16,261 nucleotides of DNA, taken from the NCBI GenBank assembly GCA_964502525.1, contig CAZCXH010000112.1:1-16261 (forward strand), in the 5' to 3' direction. Positions 1 through 7,764 of this stretch are shown here, piece by piece. The DNA is from DATLYB01 sp964502525 (lineage in GTDB: Bacteria > Bacteroidota > Bacteroidia > Chitinophagales > CAIOSU01). Position 1 is the first letter of the stretch. The number at the start of each line of letters is the position of its first letter. The translations under genes were made by a program, and so were the position numbers. The notes beneath the pieces are model-generated. The model had not been told where the DNA came from. It searched no databases and worked only from the letters and a program-made list of their open reading frames with translations.

Positions 1-63
1 AATAAATTAGGTTTGTAAACTCAAAAAACGGTCAACGCTATTCAGGCATGGACAGATTCCCCA

Positions 64-96
64 ACCGTAAACCGTAAACATGTAAACTGTAAACCC
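64..96. repeat. GTAAACC-type heptad repeat, copy 1
   Basis: Four consecutive GTAAA-centred units (spacing 7, 8 and 7 nt) lie just downstream of the beta-helix gene's stop. Positions 64-93 match 3721-3750 at 29 of 30 bases. Another GTAAAC occurs near position 15, but no clear inverted arm is visible before the window edge. Function unknown; it belongs to the intergenic repeat class also seen at 3699-3750 and 7765-7831. Confidence 0.7.
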
Positions 97-97
97 T

Positions 98-1927
98 TTA
101 CGGAGTCCCCGCATCCCAGCTCCCATTCACATCCCCCAATTTAATCCCGATAAAATCTTGCCCCGTTTGGTTGATGGTGATATTAGTGTATGTACGCGTG
201 GTGGGAAACGGGAACGGGTTGATGGCGTCAGGGAAAACGTAGTCGCTGCTCACGAACTGCCACAGGCGGCTGGTGGGGTATGAGGTTGACTGACCGAGAA
301 TGAGTTGCCGCGTCAGCAGAATATCTGCGGTTGATACCAGCGTATCGCCAGCGGCATTACATTCGGCAGCAGCAATGATCTTGTAGGGCGAGCCGAGGGG
401 CGCGATGCCGAGGATGTGCCTGCGCATGAGGAGGACGTCAACGGAGGTGATGCCGTTGTTGGTCACGACATCGTTGGATTTGGAGGGGATGATATTATAA
501 CTGTCGCCTGCCCCAACTGTAAAGCTGTAGCGTCCGGTTATGTCTGTGATATATGTTTGAGAATCATCACCCGAAAGTGTGACAGTGACTCCCGAAACGG
601 GTACGCCCGTTTCAGTGAGGATAGCCCCGGAAATTGACACTGGAATGGCCCCAAGGTAGCATTGCGATGTATCAAGCGGCATGAAAGTGACAATCCCTAA
701 ATTGATATTATCGTAGGCATCATAAATTTTTGCTGCAATGGTAGCCGAATCGGTGGTGCACCAATAGTTATCTGAAATATTACAGGGCAAGGAGGAAACC
801 CGGTAAAAATCATAAGAACTGTTGTTGCATATTTTGTTACAAGTGAGTTGAGAAGAACTACCTCCCCGCCATTTTACGCCTATTGTATTACCCTCAATTC
901 TACTTTCGGTTATATAAGCATTCTGTGATAACGAATCATATACTCCTATTCCGTTACTCGTTATCTGGCAATTGATAACTGAATCGCTATAACCGGTAAG
1001 CAAAAGTCCTGTTCTGCTGTTGGAATCAATTATGCTGTTCTTTATGTTCAAATTAGTATCATCACCACCAATAATCCCATCTCCATTATGGTTAATAACG
1101 CAATTATCCCACTTACTAAGATTTCCAAATAGCCAGGCGTCCATTAACACAACTCCAATAGTATTATTGTTAGAAACGCAGTTAATAAAATTACCTCCAC
1201 CATCGCCTCCGAAACCTATGCCGATTCCATTGTCCCAGAAGTTACAGTTGATAAAAGTTGCAATATTAACCTGATTGAACCCTGTAAAATTCATAGTGGA
1301 CATAAGCCCGTAGGTGGTATTGCTGAAGAAGTCGCAATTAGAAACAAACACGGAATCATACAGGGCACAACCGTAGTTGTTAAAAGAGAAACTGGAATGT
1401 GTTAAGGAGGGGGTAAAACCGGAGATTCCAAAATTGTTGAAGGAGAAATCCGAATGTGTTACAATAACATTACCATTAATTCCATATTCATTGAAGGAGA
1501 AAACAGAATGGGTTATAGTAGCCGGAGTGCCATTAATTCCGTAATAAGCATAATGAAAATTGCAATAGTCGAATTCTGAAAGCATGTTTCCATTGTTTAA
1601 CCAAACTTGCATCCAACTACCAGGAACCGGTGAAGCCGAATTGCTTGTGAAGGTGATGGAATCAACGCTTGTCCCGATGGCTACAAGCTGTCCCTGCCTT
1701 ATTTCCAGCATCATATCGTCATTAAACCGCACTTCCACGCCCGGTTCAATCGTGAGCGTTACATTGGCAAAAACCACCACCGTGTCCGTCACAATGTAAG
1801 GGCTGTTGGCTTTCGTCCAGGTGGTGTTGGAGAAAATGCCACCGCTCACATTTGTCTGTCCGCTCACATGGCTTAGAGCCGTTGCGAGAAATAAGATTAT
1901 TGAAAACATTGGTTTGTGAGTATTCAT
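98..1927 (-). CDS. Secreted right-handed beta-helix protein with carboxypeptidase-regulatory and dockerin-like C-terminal domains
   Basis: The 609-residue protein starts at the ATG at 1927. A TTG 30 nt upstream is in frame, but the ATG directly precedes a clear signal peptide (MNTHKPMFSIILFLATALS, cleavage near HVSGQ). Residues about 60-425 are short beta-helix rungs of the NosD/PbH1 kind (repeated 'N.G', 'NYGC', 'NTIGV', 'DSNSRTG'), some near-duplicates of each other ('HSDFSFNNFGISG', 'HSSFSFNNYGC'). Residues about 440-500 resemble a carboxypeptidase-regulatory beta-sandwich (VSISGAILTETGVPVSGVTV ... DITGRYSF). Then come two dockerin-like repeats (NNGITSVDVLLMRRHILGI and STADILLTRQLILG) and a terminal GDVNGSW. 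This arrangement is common in Bacteroidota surface proteins. No obvious type IX sorting domain follows GDVNGSW, which is the odd point. Substrate unknown. Confidence 0.8.
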   Translation of the reverse strand: MNTHKPMFSIILFLATALSHVSGQTNVSGGIFSNTTWTKANSPYIVTDTVVVFANVTLTIEPGVEVRFNDDMMLEIRQGQLVAIGTSVDSITFTSNSASPVPGSWMQVWLNNGNMLSEFDYCNFHYAYYGINGTPATITHSVFSFNEYGINGNVIVTHSDFSFNNFGISGFTPSLTHSSFSFNNYGCALYDSVFVSNCDFFSNTTYGLMSTMNFTGFNQVNIATFINCNFWDNGIGIGFGGDGGGNFINCVSNNNTIGVVLMDAWLFGNLSKWDNCVINHNGDGIIGGDDTNLNIKNSIIDSNSRTGLLLTGYSDSVINCQITSNGIGVYDSLSQNAYITESRIEGNTIGVKWRGGSSSQLTCNKICNNSSYDFYRVSSLPCNISDNYWCTTDSATIAAKIYDAYDNINLGIVTFMPLDTSQCYLGAIPVSISGAILTETGVPVSGVTVTLSGDDSQTYITDITGRYSFTVGAGDSYNIIPSKSNDVVTNNGITSVDVLLMRRHILGIAPLGSPYKIIAAAECNAAGDTLVSTADILLTRQLILGQSTSYPTSRLWQFVSSDYVFPDAINPFPFPTTRTYTNITINQTGQDFIGIKLGDVNGSWDAGTP

Positions 1928-1942
1928 ATCCGGAACCCTGCC

Positions 1943-1973
1943 TAAATATAACCACAAAAAATTCTTAATCCAA
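1943..1973 (-). promoter_or_regulatory. Candidate Bacteroidota-type promoter for the beta-helix gene
   Basis: On the minus strand TTGG (1973-1970), a 19-nt spacer and TATATTTA (1950-1943) resemble the Bacteroidota -33/-7 consensus TTTG and TAnnTTTG. The predicted start of transcription would leave a leader of only about 10 nt before the ATG at 1927. Eyeball match only. Confidence 0.3.
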
Positions 1974-1998
1974 TTACTTTTTCAGCCTCACCCCCTGA

Positions 1999-2020
1999 CC
2001 CCTCTCCACATGGAGAGGGG
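1999..2020. repeat. REP-like perfect palindrome between genes
   Basis: CCCCTCTCCA (1999-2008) and TGGAGAGGGG (2011-2020) form a perfect 10-bp stem with a 2-base spacer. It is preceded by a C-rich tract, CCTCACCCCCTGACC. It lies between the stop of the malic enzyme (2042) and the start of the beta-helix gene (1927), so it could act as a terminator for the former, although no T-run follows on the minus strand. I recall similar 'CCCTCTCC...GGAGAGGG' palindromes as dispersed repeats in Bacteroidota and cyanobacteria; that part is memory, not seen here. Confidence 0.65.
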
Positions 2021-2041
2021 AAATGGAGCAGGTGTGAAAAT

Positions 2042-3640
2042 TCACGGCTCATACATGAAGTTCGAAATCGTCTTCTTCAAATCCGCTGATCGTTTAGCGT
2101 GGGCGAGTTTGAGCGCATGGGCTTTTTCTGCAACGCTCACCGCAATGGCAAGCGATATTTTGCGGATGTCGCGGAGAGGAGGATAAAGCGAACCCTGAGC
2201 AAGATGCTTTTCTTCAACGAGATTTGCCAGCGTTCGGGCTGCGGCAAGGAAAAACTCATCGGGAATAATGCGCGCGCGACATGCGACTGCCCCCAAACCT
2301 ATGCCGGGGAAAACATACGCGTTGTTCCCCTGTCCGGGTTTGAACTCCTGACCATTGTACATAAATTTTGCAAACGGACTGCCGCTCGTGAACACCGCTT
2401 TGCCTTTGCTCCATGTGTAAGCCTGCTCAGCGGTGCACTCTGCTTTTGACGTGGGGTTGGAGAGCGCGAAAATAACGGGGCGTTCGTTATTCATGCTCAT
2501 GCGCTCAATCACTTCTTTTGTGAATGTTCCCGGTGCGCCTGTGGCCCCGATGAGCACATGCGGTTTAATCGAATCAATCGCTTCGGCAAAATTCATTTGT
2601 TCGTGCTCATGCGCATAGGGAAGGTTGTGCTCCATTAAATCTTTTCTGCTTTTTACAACCAACCCATTCACGTCAACAAACCAGAGGTGTCTGAGCGCTT
2701 CATCACGCGATAAACCTTCATCCGCCAGCGCGGCAACCATGAGGTCGGCTATGCCGGTGGCTGCGGAGCCTGCACCGAGAAACATGATGCGCAATTCGGA
2801 GAATTTCATTTTCGTGATGCGCGTGGAAGCATACACGCCTGCGAGCGCCACGGCAGCCGTTCCCTGGATGTCGTCATTGAAACAGAGCACGCGATTGCGG
2901 TATTTGTTGAGCAGCGCATAAGCATTGGGTGTGAGGAAATCCTCAAACTGAATCAGCGCGTCCGGATATCTTTTCTGCACTGCCATGACAAATTCCTCCA
3001 CGAGCGCGAAATACTTTTTTCCTTCCATGCGTCTGTGCGGGTAACCGAGATAGAGCACATCATCGAGCAACTCCTGATTATTAGTGCCGGCATCAAGCAC
3101 CACCGGCAGGCAGTGCTTTGGAGGAATACCTGCGCAGGCAGTATAGAGCGCGAGCTTGCCGATGGGAATCCCCATCCCGTTGGCGCCCAAATCGCCCAAG
3201 CCTAGGATGCGCTGCCCATCCGTGATGACGATGATGCGGATGTCTTTCTCATTCCAGTTGTTGAGGATTTTGGCGACCTGCCCCCGGTGGTCAGGCGTAA
3301 TAAAGAATCCTTTCGGTTCTCTTGCAATGTGAGAAAGCCGCTTGCACGCTTCGCCTACGGTGGGTGTGTAAATCAGAGGCAGAATTTCCTCAATATGGTC
3401 AATCACCACGCGGTAATACAGATGCTCGTTGCGTTCCTGCATCGAAGAAAGGAACATATAGCGGTCAATATCATCCGGCATCCGCCTGAGCGTTTCCATT
3501 ACGCGCTCAACAAGTTTTTCCTGAGTGGCCACCGCATAAGGCAAAAGTCCCTGCAAGCCAAGCTTTTTGCGTTCCTGCCTTGTGAACGCAATGGAGCGAT
3601 AGAGCGATTTGTCGCGGAGGATGTCGAAGCCTTTTTTCAT
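2042..3640 (-). CDS. maeA: Malic enzyme (malate dehydrogenase, oxaloacetate-decarboxylating)
   Basis: The 532-residue enzyme oxidatively decarboxylates malate to pyruvate with NAD(P)H production in the cytoplasm. It belongs to the larger 'eukaryotic-type' malic enzyme family: E. coli MaeA is somewhat longer (about 565 residues) and the small bacterial MaeB-type core differs in sequence. Visible landmarks are the catalytic tyrosine region LIYTPTVGEAC (Y91), GLGDLGANGMGIPIGKL with the general-base lysine K162, metal ligands in QFEDF (E233, D234) and CFNDDIQGTA (D257), the Rossmann motif GAGSAATGIADL (289-300), LSNPTS (393-398) and PGQGNNAYVFPG near 435-446. All key residues are present and there is no sign of truncation. 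Preference for NAD or NADP cannot be decided from the sequence. It is transcribed alone, divergent from the TetR-like gene. Confidence 0.95.
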   Translation of the reverse strand: MKKGFDILRDKSLYRSIAFTRQERKKLGLQGLLPYAVATQEKLVERVMETLRRMPDDIDRYMFLSSMQERNEHLYYRVVIDHIEEILPLIYTPTVGEACKRLSHIAREPKGFFITPDHRGQVAKILNNWNEKDIRIIVITDGQRILGLGDLGANGMGIPIGKLALYTACAGIPPKHCLPVVLDAGTNNQELLDDVLYLGYPHRRMEGKKYFALVEEFVMAVQKRYPDALIQFEDFLTPNAYALLNKYRNRVLCFNDDIQGTAAVALAGVYASTRITKMKFSELRIMFLGAGSAATGIADLMVAALADEGLSRDEALRHLWFVDVNGLVVKSRKDLMEHNLPYAHEHEQMNFAEAIDSIKPHVLIGATGAPGTFTKEVIERMSMNNERPVIFALSNPTSKAECTAEQAYTWSKGKAVFTSGSPFAKFMYNGQEFKPGQGNNAYVFPGIGLGAVACRARIIPDEFFLAAARTLANLVEEKHLAQGSLYPPLRDIRKISLAIAVSVAEKAHALKLAHAKRSADLKKTISNFMYEP

Positions 3641-3651
3641 AGTTGGTTGAT

Positions 3652-3806
3652 TTGGTTAATCGGTTATACTTTGAATGGGATAAATTGCGCCATTGAGCCG
3701 TTTACAGTTTACGGTGTGCTACCGTAAACCGTAAACATATAAACTGTAAAAAGAAATAGAAAATGTAAGATTTTTTCCCGCGCACGGTATAATTGGTTAA
3801 TCGGTT
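3652..3806. repeat. Direct repeat TTGGTTAATCGGTT in the divergent region (3652-3665 and 3793-3806)
   Basis: Two identical 14-base copies flank the GTAAACC inverted repeat in the 251-nt divergent region between the malic enzyme and the TetR-like gene. The first copy continues a GGTT-spaced series (TTGGTTGATTTGGTTAATCGG). They could be regulator binding sites or remnants of another short tandem intergenic repeat; nothing decides between these. Confidence 0.6.
3699..3750. repeat. GTAAACC-type heptad inverted repeat, copy 2
   Basis: GTTTACAGTTTACGGT (3700-3715) and ACCGTAAACCGTAAAC (3721-3736) pair at 15 of 16 positions across a 5-nt loop. The right arm continues with two more units to 3750, and 3721-3750 is almost identical to 64-93. 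It lies in the divergent region, within the probable leader or promoter area of the flanking genes. Confidence 0.75.
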
Positions 3807-3891
3807 GACTGGAGATTTTGTAAATTATGCAGCGAGAACAGGCTCGTAAAAATAAAGCAAGCCATCAACCCAAGTTTATTATTTTTATCCC

Positions 3892-4455
3892 ATGCCAAAA
3901 ATCAGCAGAAGAGAGGTTATTGAAATCGGTTACCATATTTTTGCGATGAACGGTCCGGAACACGTTGAGGATCGGGTTGCACAGGAAGTGAACCTTAAAA
4001 GGAATGAGTTCCACGACCAGTTTGGCTCGGAGGAAACATTCATCGAGCAACTGCTTTCGCATCACATTGCTTTGGTGGATGAATTTTTGGAAGACACCGA
4101 GCACTGCAAATCCTGGGACCCCGACCTGATTAACCTGATTGTGGAATACAAGACGACCATCCTGTTCAACCGACAACTCAAACTGCACAGCAACGACCCG
4201 ATATTCAGCCTCACGTTTAACCGCGTCAGCTACCTGGTTCGCGCACAGGCATTCGACCTTTGGAGGAAATACACCGACCTGTGGCAGCATCATGAACTAT
4301 CCCTGGAACTTTTCGAAGTGCTGCGTGATGTTTTCCATTCGCGCATCAGCAGCGAAAAGATGAATTACGAATACCTGAAATCCCTGACGAACGAATTCAA
4401 AGGGCTTATTGAAAAGCTGATTAAGCTGGAACAAACGGTGTTGAAAGGAAATTAA
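3892..4455 (+). CDS. TetR/AcrR-like transcriptional regulator
   Basis: 187 residues, the usual TetR size. Residues about 5-55 read as a TetR-type helix-turn-helix: SRREVIEIGYHIFAMNG, then VEDRVAQEVNLKRNEFHDQFGSEETFIEQLL, matching the family pattern 'IA..-GVS.-G..-YYHF-.SKE.L...'. The HTH is degenerate, with EFHDQF where GTFYYHF is usual. The rest (about 60-187) is all-helical with many aromatic and acidic residues, compatible with a ligand-binding or dimerisation domain; the ligand is unknown. The ATG at 3892 has an AT-rich upstream sequence and no strong Shine-Dalgarno. It is divergent from the malic enzyme and convergent with the serine hydrolase 21 nt away. No target can be assigned. Confidence 0.65.
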   Translation: MPKISRREVIEIGYHIFAMNGPEHVEDRVAQEVNLKRNEFHDQFGSEETFIEQLLSHHIALVDEFLEDTEHCKSWDPDLINLIVEYKTTILFNRQLKLHSNDPIFSLTFNRVSYLVRAQAFDLWRKYTDLWQHHELSLELFEVLRDVFHSRISSEKMNYEYLKSLTNEFKGLIEKLIKLEQTVLKGN

Positions 4456-4468
4456 CCGGAGTTTCCGG
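4456..4468. terminator. Short palindrome between convergent genes
   Basis: CCGGA (4456-4460) and TCCGG (4464-4468) form a 5-bp stem with a GTT loop inside the 21-nt gap between two convergent stop codons. It may act as a weak bidirectional terminator; there is no T-run. Confidence 0.3.
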
Positions 4469-4476
4469 GAAAGACG

Positions 4477-5658
4477 CTACAACTTCGTTTCCCTCAGTAT
4501 TTTTTCCATCGCTTCCTTCGTGGAAACAAACTGGTCAATCTTGCCATAGTTGCTGTTAACCGCATAAACAACAACGCTGCTGTCAGCAGGCAAGTAAATC
4601 ATGTTGGCATAATAGCCGATAGCATCTCCGCTATGGAAGTAGGCGGTGCCTTCCGGAGTTTCCATTTTGAAAATACCCAGCCCGTATTGGATAGGAAAGA
4701 ATTCAGGGTCCTGCTCTTTGGGTGTTTTCCAATCCAGCATTTCGCTGAGAGAAGCTGCATCCAAAATTTGACCATTCATGAGCGCGCGGAAAAATTTACT
4801 TAAATCGTAGGGATTCGAAATCAACCCGCCATCGGCAGTGTAGTAATCCCATCCGCTGAAGTAAGTGCTTTCCACCACTTGCAGCTTGCTGTACAAATCA
4901 ATGTATCCCCTTGCGATGCCATCAGGCACAGGATTTTCAGCAGCGAACCTGGTCAATTTCAGTTCCAGGGGCAGGAACAATTTTTCTTCAAACACCTTGT
5001 AGAAAGGCTTGCCTTCAATTTTCTCAATCAATAAACCCAGCAGGATATAATTCGTGTTGGAATAGGCTACATCTTCCCCGGGCTGGAAATAAGCCTTTTT
5101 CTTATAGGCATATTTCAATAAATCTTCGGGATGCCATTCCCTAATCAGGTCGTTGGTGGACGCGGTTTGGAATTTCAGGTTCTGGATATAATTGTAAATG
5201 CCGCTGGAATGCTGCAGCAGTTGCCGGATGGTGGCTTTATCTGCATTTTCAATTTTGTCAATCACATCACCGCTCAGATAGGATGAAATTTTATCATCTA
5301 AATTCAGCTTGCCCTCTTCCTTCAGCTTCAATACCGTAACTGCGGTGAACATTTTAACGGTTGACCCCACTCGCGAGATATTGCAGGATTTCATATCCAC
5401 GTCATTGTGCAAATCCGCCTTGCCGCTTGCGCCCGTCCACATGCCAGTTTGCGGATGATAAACGGACATCGTGATTCCCACCACGCCACTTGCGGTTATT
5501 CCGTCAATCAATGACTGATATTTGCCGTCAGCGGGATTGAGTGAACTGCTGTCAGTGAAATCGAAGCTGCAGTCGTAAAATGTCGGTGCAATCGTCTCGC
5601 CTTTTTCACAGGAGCAGAGCGAAAACACAATAAGAAGGAAGCAAAACGCTTTATTCAT
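4477..5658 (-). CDS. Serine hydrolase lipoprotein, class C beta-lactamase / penicillin-binding-protein-like
   Basis: A 393-residue beta-lactamase-fold serine hydrolase (DD-peptidase, esterase or beta-lactamase relative). From the ATG at 5658 the N-terminus is MNKAFCFLLIVFSLCSC, a lipoprotein signal with the acylated cysteine at C17. Two further in-frame starts upstream (ATG 5679, TTG 5694) would bury the signal. Catalytic signatures are SxxK at S99-T-V-K102 (ISRVGSTVKMFTA), the YxN motif Y199-S-N201 (AYSNTNYILLG) and H342-S-G344 (FHSGDAIGYY), which replaces the KTG triad as in many family members. Flanking family motifs LLQHSSGI and YGLGIF are also present. Its start overlaps the stop of the upstream beta-barrel gene by 8 nt (ATGAATAA), so the two are probably translated together. 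The physiological substrate cannot be told. Confidence 0.85.
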   Translation of the reverse strand: MNKAFCFLLIVFSLCSCEKGETIAPTFYDCSFDFTDSSSLNPADGKYQSLIDGITASGVVGITMSVYHPQTGMWTGASGKADLHNDVDMKSCNISRVGSTVKMFTAVTVLKLKEEGKLNLDDKISSYLSGDVIDKIENADKATIRQLLQHSSGIYNYIQNLKFQTASTNDLIREWHPEDLLKYAYKKKAYFQPGEDVAYSNTNYILLGLLIEKIEGKPFYKVFEEKLFLPLELKLTRFAAENPVPDGIARGYIDLYSKLQVVESTYFSGWDYYTADGGLISNPYDLSKFFRALMNGQILDAASLSEMLDWKTPKEQDPEFFPIQYGLGIFKMETPEGTAYFHSGDAIGYYANMIYLPADSSVVVYAVNSNYGKIDQFVSTKEAMEKILRETKL

Positions 5659-6256
5659 TTTTTCTTTTTTTGCCGACATAAAATTTTGCGCCAAGATGCA
5701 AGCTGATATGCGTCATCACCGGAATGAAATCCGGAGAATATGGATACTCAGCCCACGCCTGGTAGCGGATGAATATTTTCGGGCTTGATGGTTCTGACTT
5801 CTTCACATAATATCCCACTCCAAGCGTGAGGGAGGGATACAAGCGGGCATTGCCCCGGTCTGCCTTCTGTTCATAATGCCCGTTTGAGAAGGTGAATTCT
5901 TCGGCAGTTGTGAAAGTGTGCATGTAGCCCACGCCCAGCAGCCCTTCAATAGCCAGCCCGAATTTCAGGCGGTACTCATAGCCGAACTCGGTGCTCAGCC
6001 CGATGCCCTGCGCGAGATGGTTATGAAAAAAATAGCAAATGTTTGCAGTCTGAAAAAGCCGGGAACTGTTTTTATCCCTGTAGTCAAATTCAGTTCCCGC
6101 CTGTATGCCCGGATGAATGGGTGCGGTGAAAAACCTTGTGAAGGGAAGCGCGGTTGACTCGTTGAAAACAGAAATGCTTAATGGTATCTTCCCTTGCCCG
6201 AATAAAACCACGGGAGCCAGCAGGGCAACAAGCAGTAATCCAGAATTTCTCCCCAT
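5651..6256 (-). CDS. Predicted outer-membrane beta-barrel protein
   Basis: 201 residues from the ATG at 6256; an in-frame GTG at 6280 exists but the ATG directly precedes the signal peptide GRNSGLLLVALLAPVVLFGQ. The mature part alternates aromatic/hydrophobic and polar residues and has Gly-Tyr-rich strands (FGYEYRLKFGLAIEGLLGVGYMHTF, LTLGVGYYVKK, ISLHLGAKFYVG). It ends in a short charged tail, KKRKNE, rather than a terminal aromatic residue. No named family is recognised. It is the first gene of a pair with the serine hydrolase lipoprotein. Confidence 0.6.
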   Translation of the reverse strand: MGRNSGLLLVALLAPVVLFGQGKIPLSISVFNESTALPFTRFFTAPIHPGIQAGTEFDYRDKNSSRLFQTANICYFFHNHLAQGIGLSTEFGYEYRLKFGLAIEGLLGVGYMHTFTTAEEFTFSNGHYEQKADRGNARLYPSLTLGVGYYVKKSEPSSPKIFIRYQAWAEYPYSPDFIPVMTHISLHLGAKFYVGKKRKNE

Positions 6257-6280
6257 TCCGTTTTCGCTACCACAGGACAC

Positions 6281-6300
6281 CGGCTCAACCGATTGAGCCG
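6281..6300 (-). promoter_or_regulatory. Perfect hairpin in the probable 5' leader of the barrel/hydrolase pair
   Basis: CGGCTCAA (6281-6288) and TTGAGCCG (6293-6300) form a perfect 8-bp stem with a 4-nt loop. It lies 25 nt upstream of the minus-strand ATG at 6256. If transcription starts near the candidate -7 box at 6321-6328, the hairpin is in the leader RNA. An operator for a dimeric regulator is the alternative. Confidence 0.45.
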
Positions 6301-6320
6301 CGCGCTAATAGTCTTTCGTT

Positions 6321-6354
6321 CAAATTTATTTCGTTTCCGTCAAACATACTTTTG
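6321..6354. promoter_or_regulatory. Candidate divergent promoters with Bacteroidota-type -7 boxes
   Basis: On the plus strand TTTA (6325-6328), an 18-nt spacer and TACTTTTG (6347-6354) fit the -33/-7 pattern for the gene starting at 6392, giving a leader of about 30 nt. On the minus strand two exact TAnnTTTG matches occur, TATGTTTG (6348-6341) and TAAATTTG (6328-6321). Either could serve the barrel/hydrolase pair; neither has a good -33 box. The plus and minus boxes overlap, so the two directions would compete. Confidence 0.4.
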
Positions 6355-6391
6355 TAAATTTGACTGAGAGTTGAATCTCTTAAACCGCATT

Positions 6392-7714
6392 ATGAAAAAT
6401 CATGTTTCATTGTTTTCCGCGCTGGCAATGCTCGTGTTCAGCATCCCTGCTTTTTCGCAATCGGACAGTGACACTACACTATTAGGATTGCCAGGTGATA
6501 ACCTTGACCTTTATGTCGTGCTTGACATCTTTCAAAAGTCAAAAACCATTGAGGAGTTTGAGGAAACTCTGAATTCGGAAAAAGCCGCAGTCAATAATCT
6601 TGACTTAGACCTCGATGGCAAAGTGGATTTCATCAAAGTGGTAACCAAGCAGAAGGATGATGATTTCACGTTCGTGCTCCAGGTGGATGTGAAAGAAAAG
6701 GAGACACAGGATGTTGCCGCCATTTTTGTATCGAAAGATGAAAATAAGAAAGTGACGATTCAGGCAGTGGGAGATAAAGACCTGTATGGTAAAGATTACA
6801 TTGTTGAGTTAAATAAATCAGTAACCCCTTCGGTAACTGCCAATCCAGGTTATACGGGCAACGACACGGTTGTTGTCAGCGCACCGGCAAAGACGACAAC
6901 TGTCGTGGTGGAATCAACGCCCATCGTGCAGTATGTTTATTCACCGGCTTACGTGCCCTACTATCCGCCTTATTATTACGGGTATTATCCTCCTTATTTC
7001 ATGGCAGCATCAATTGCCGCAATATCTGTGGGCATTTACCGCCATAACCATTACTATCACCATCACCATGGCGGTTATGGTTATCATGGCAATACAACCG
7101 TGGTGCACAATCATAATACTTATAATAATTACAATAGCACCCGTAATAGCTCCAATACCGTGAACCAGCACAGGCAGAGTGGCGACTATAGCAGGGGAAA
7201 TAATGCCGCAAACCGTCCTTCATCCGGAGCAGGGGCTTCAACGCGCCCGTCAACCGGGACTCGTCCATCAACAGGAAGCGGGGCTGCAACACGTCCATCA
7301 ACAGGAACACGCCCGTCAACGGGGAGTGGCGCTTCAACGCGTCCATCAACAGGAACCGGGGCTTCAACGCGCCCGTCAACAGGAAGTGGAGCCTCCACCC
7401 GTCCATCTACAGGGAGCGGTGCTTCAACACGTCCGTCAACTGGAACACGTCCATCAACGGGAAGTGGCGCTTCAACCCGTCCATCAACCGGAACCGGGGC
7501 GTCAACGCGCCCGTCAACAGGGAGTGGTTCCCGATATAGTGGCGGTGGTGGAAGTTACAACAGACCTTCTACCGGAGGTGGAGGCGGGTATAGCAGACCT
7601 TCGGGTGGAGGAGGCGGATACAGCCGTCCTTCGGGCGGTGGCGGGTATAGCGGTGGATCCAGGGGAGGCGGTGGATTCAGCGGTGGTTCCAGAGGAGGAG
7701 GGGGTAGGCGATAA
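6392..7714 (+). CDS. Exported protein with acidic N-terminal domain, Tyr/His-rich middle and RPSTG-repeat, glycine-rich tail
   Basis: 440 residues from the ATG at 6392; a TTG at 6371 is in frame, but the ATG begins the signal peptide MKNHVSLFSALAMLVFSIPAFSQ. Residues about 28-145 form a compact domain (LLGLPGDNLDLYVVLDIFQKS, NNLDLDLDGKVDFIKVV, AVGDKDLYGKDYIVEL) that I recognise as a recurrent uncharacterised Bacteroidota domain. The DLDLDGKVDF stretch resembles a calcium-binding loop. Residues about 180-215 are Tyr/Pro-rich, followed by a His-rich patch (RHNHYYHHHHGGYGYHG) and Asn/His repeats. Residues about 275-380 are an RPST-G repeat with spacers GSGAST, GTGAST or GT. The tail is Gly/Ser/Arg-rich and ends GGGGRR. 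The low-complexity part is probably disordered, surface-exposed or cell-wall-interacting, with metal binding possible. Function unknown. Confidence 0.75.
   Translation: MKNHVSLFSALAMLVFSIPAFSQSDSDTTLLGLPGDNLDLYVVLDIFQKSKTIEEFEETLNSEKAAVNNLDLDLDGKVDFIKVVTKQKDDDFTFVLQVDVKEKETQDVAAIFVSKDENKKVTIQAVGDKDLYGKDYIVELNKSVTPSVTANPGYTGNDTVVVSAPAKTTTVVVESTPIVQYVYSPAYVPYYPPYYYGYYPPYFMAASIAAISVGIYRHNHYYHHHHGGYGYHGNTTVVHNHNTYNNYNSTRNSSNTVNQHRQSGDYSRGNNAANRPSSGAGASTRPSTGTRPSTGSGAATRPSTGTRPSTGSGASTRPSTGTGASTRPSTGSGASTRPSTGSGASTRPSTGTRPSTGSGASTRPSTGTGASTRPSTGSGSRYSGGGGSYNRPSTGGGGGYSRPSGGGGGYSRPSGGGGYSGGSRGGGGFSGGSRGGGGRR
7216..7530 (+). repeat. In-frame coding tandem repeat (RPSTG units)
   Basis: About eleven RPSTG units plus one RPSSG are separated by two spacer lengths (T, or GSGAST/GTGAST-type), giving DNA periods of 18 and 30 nt. 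Synonymous differences at third positions show that the array is not a freshly made duplication, but length change by slippage or recombination is expected. Confidence 0.85.
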
Positions 7715-7764
7715 TTATCTGGTGCAGTTTCAAACCTTGTTTGCCGGTTTATTTCGTTTCCTGC

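Noticed and set aside
3287..3727. A 146-codon plus-strand frame over the malic enzyme start
   Set aside because: It is antisense to a strongly conserved enzyme and has no motif of its own.
3865..4293. A 142-codon minus-strand frame opposite the TetR-like gene
   Set aside because: It lies antisense to the regulator with Val/Phe-rich shadow composition and no recognisable features.
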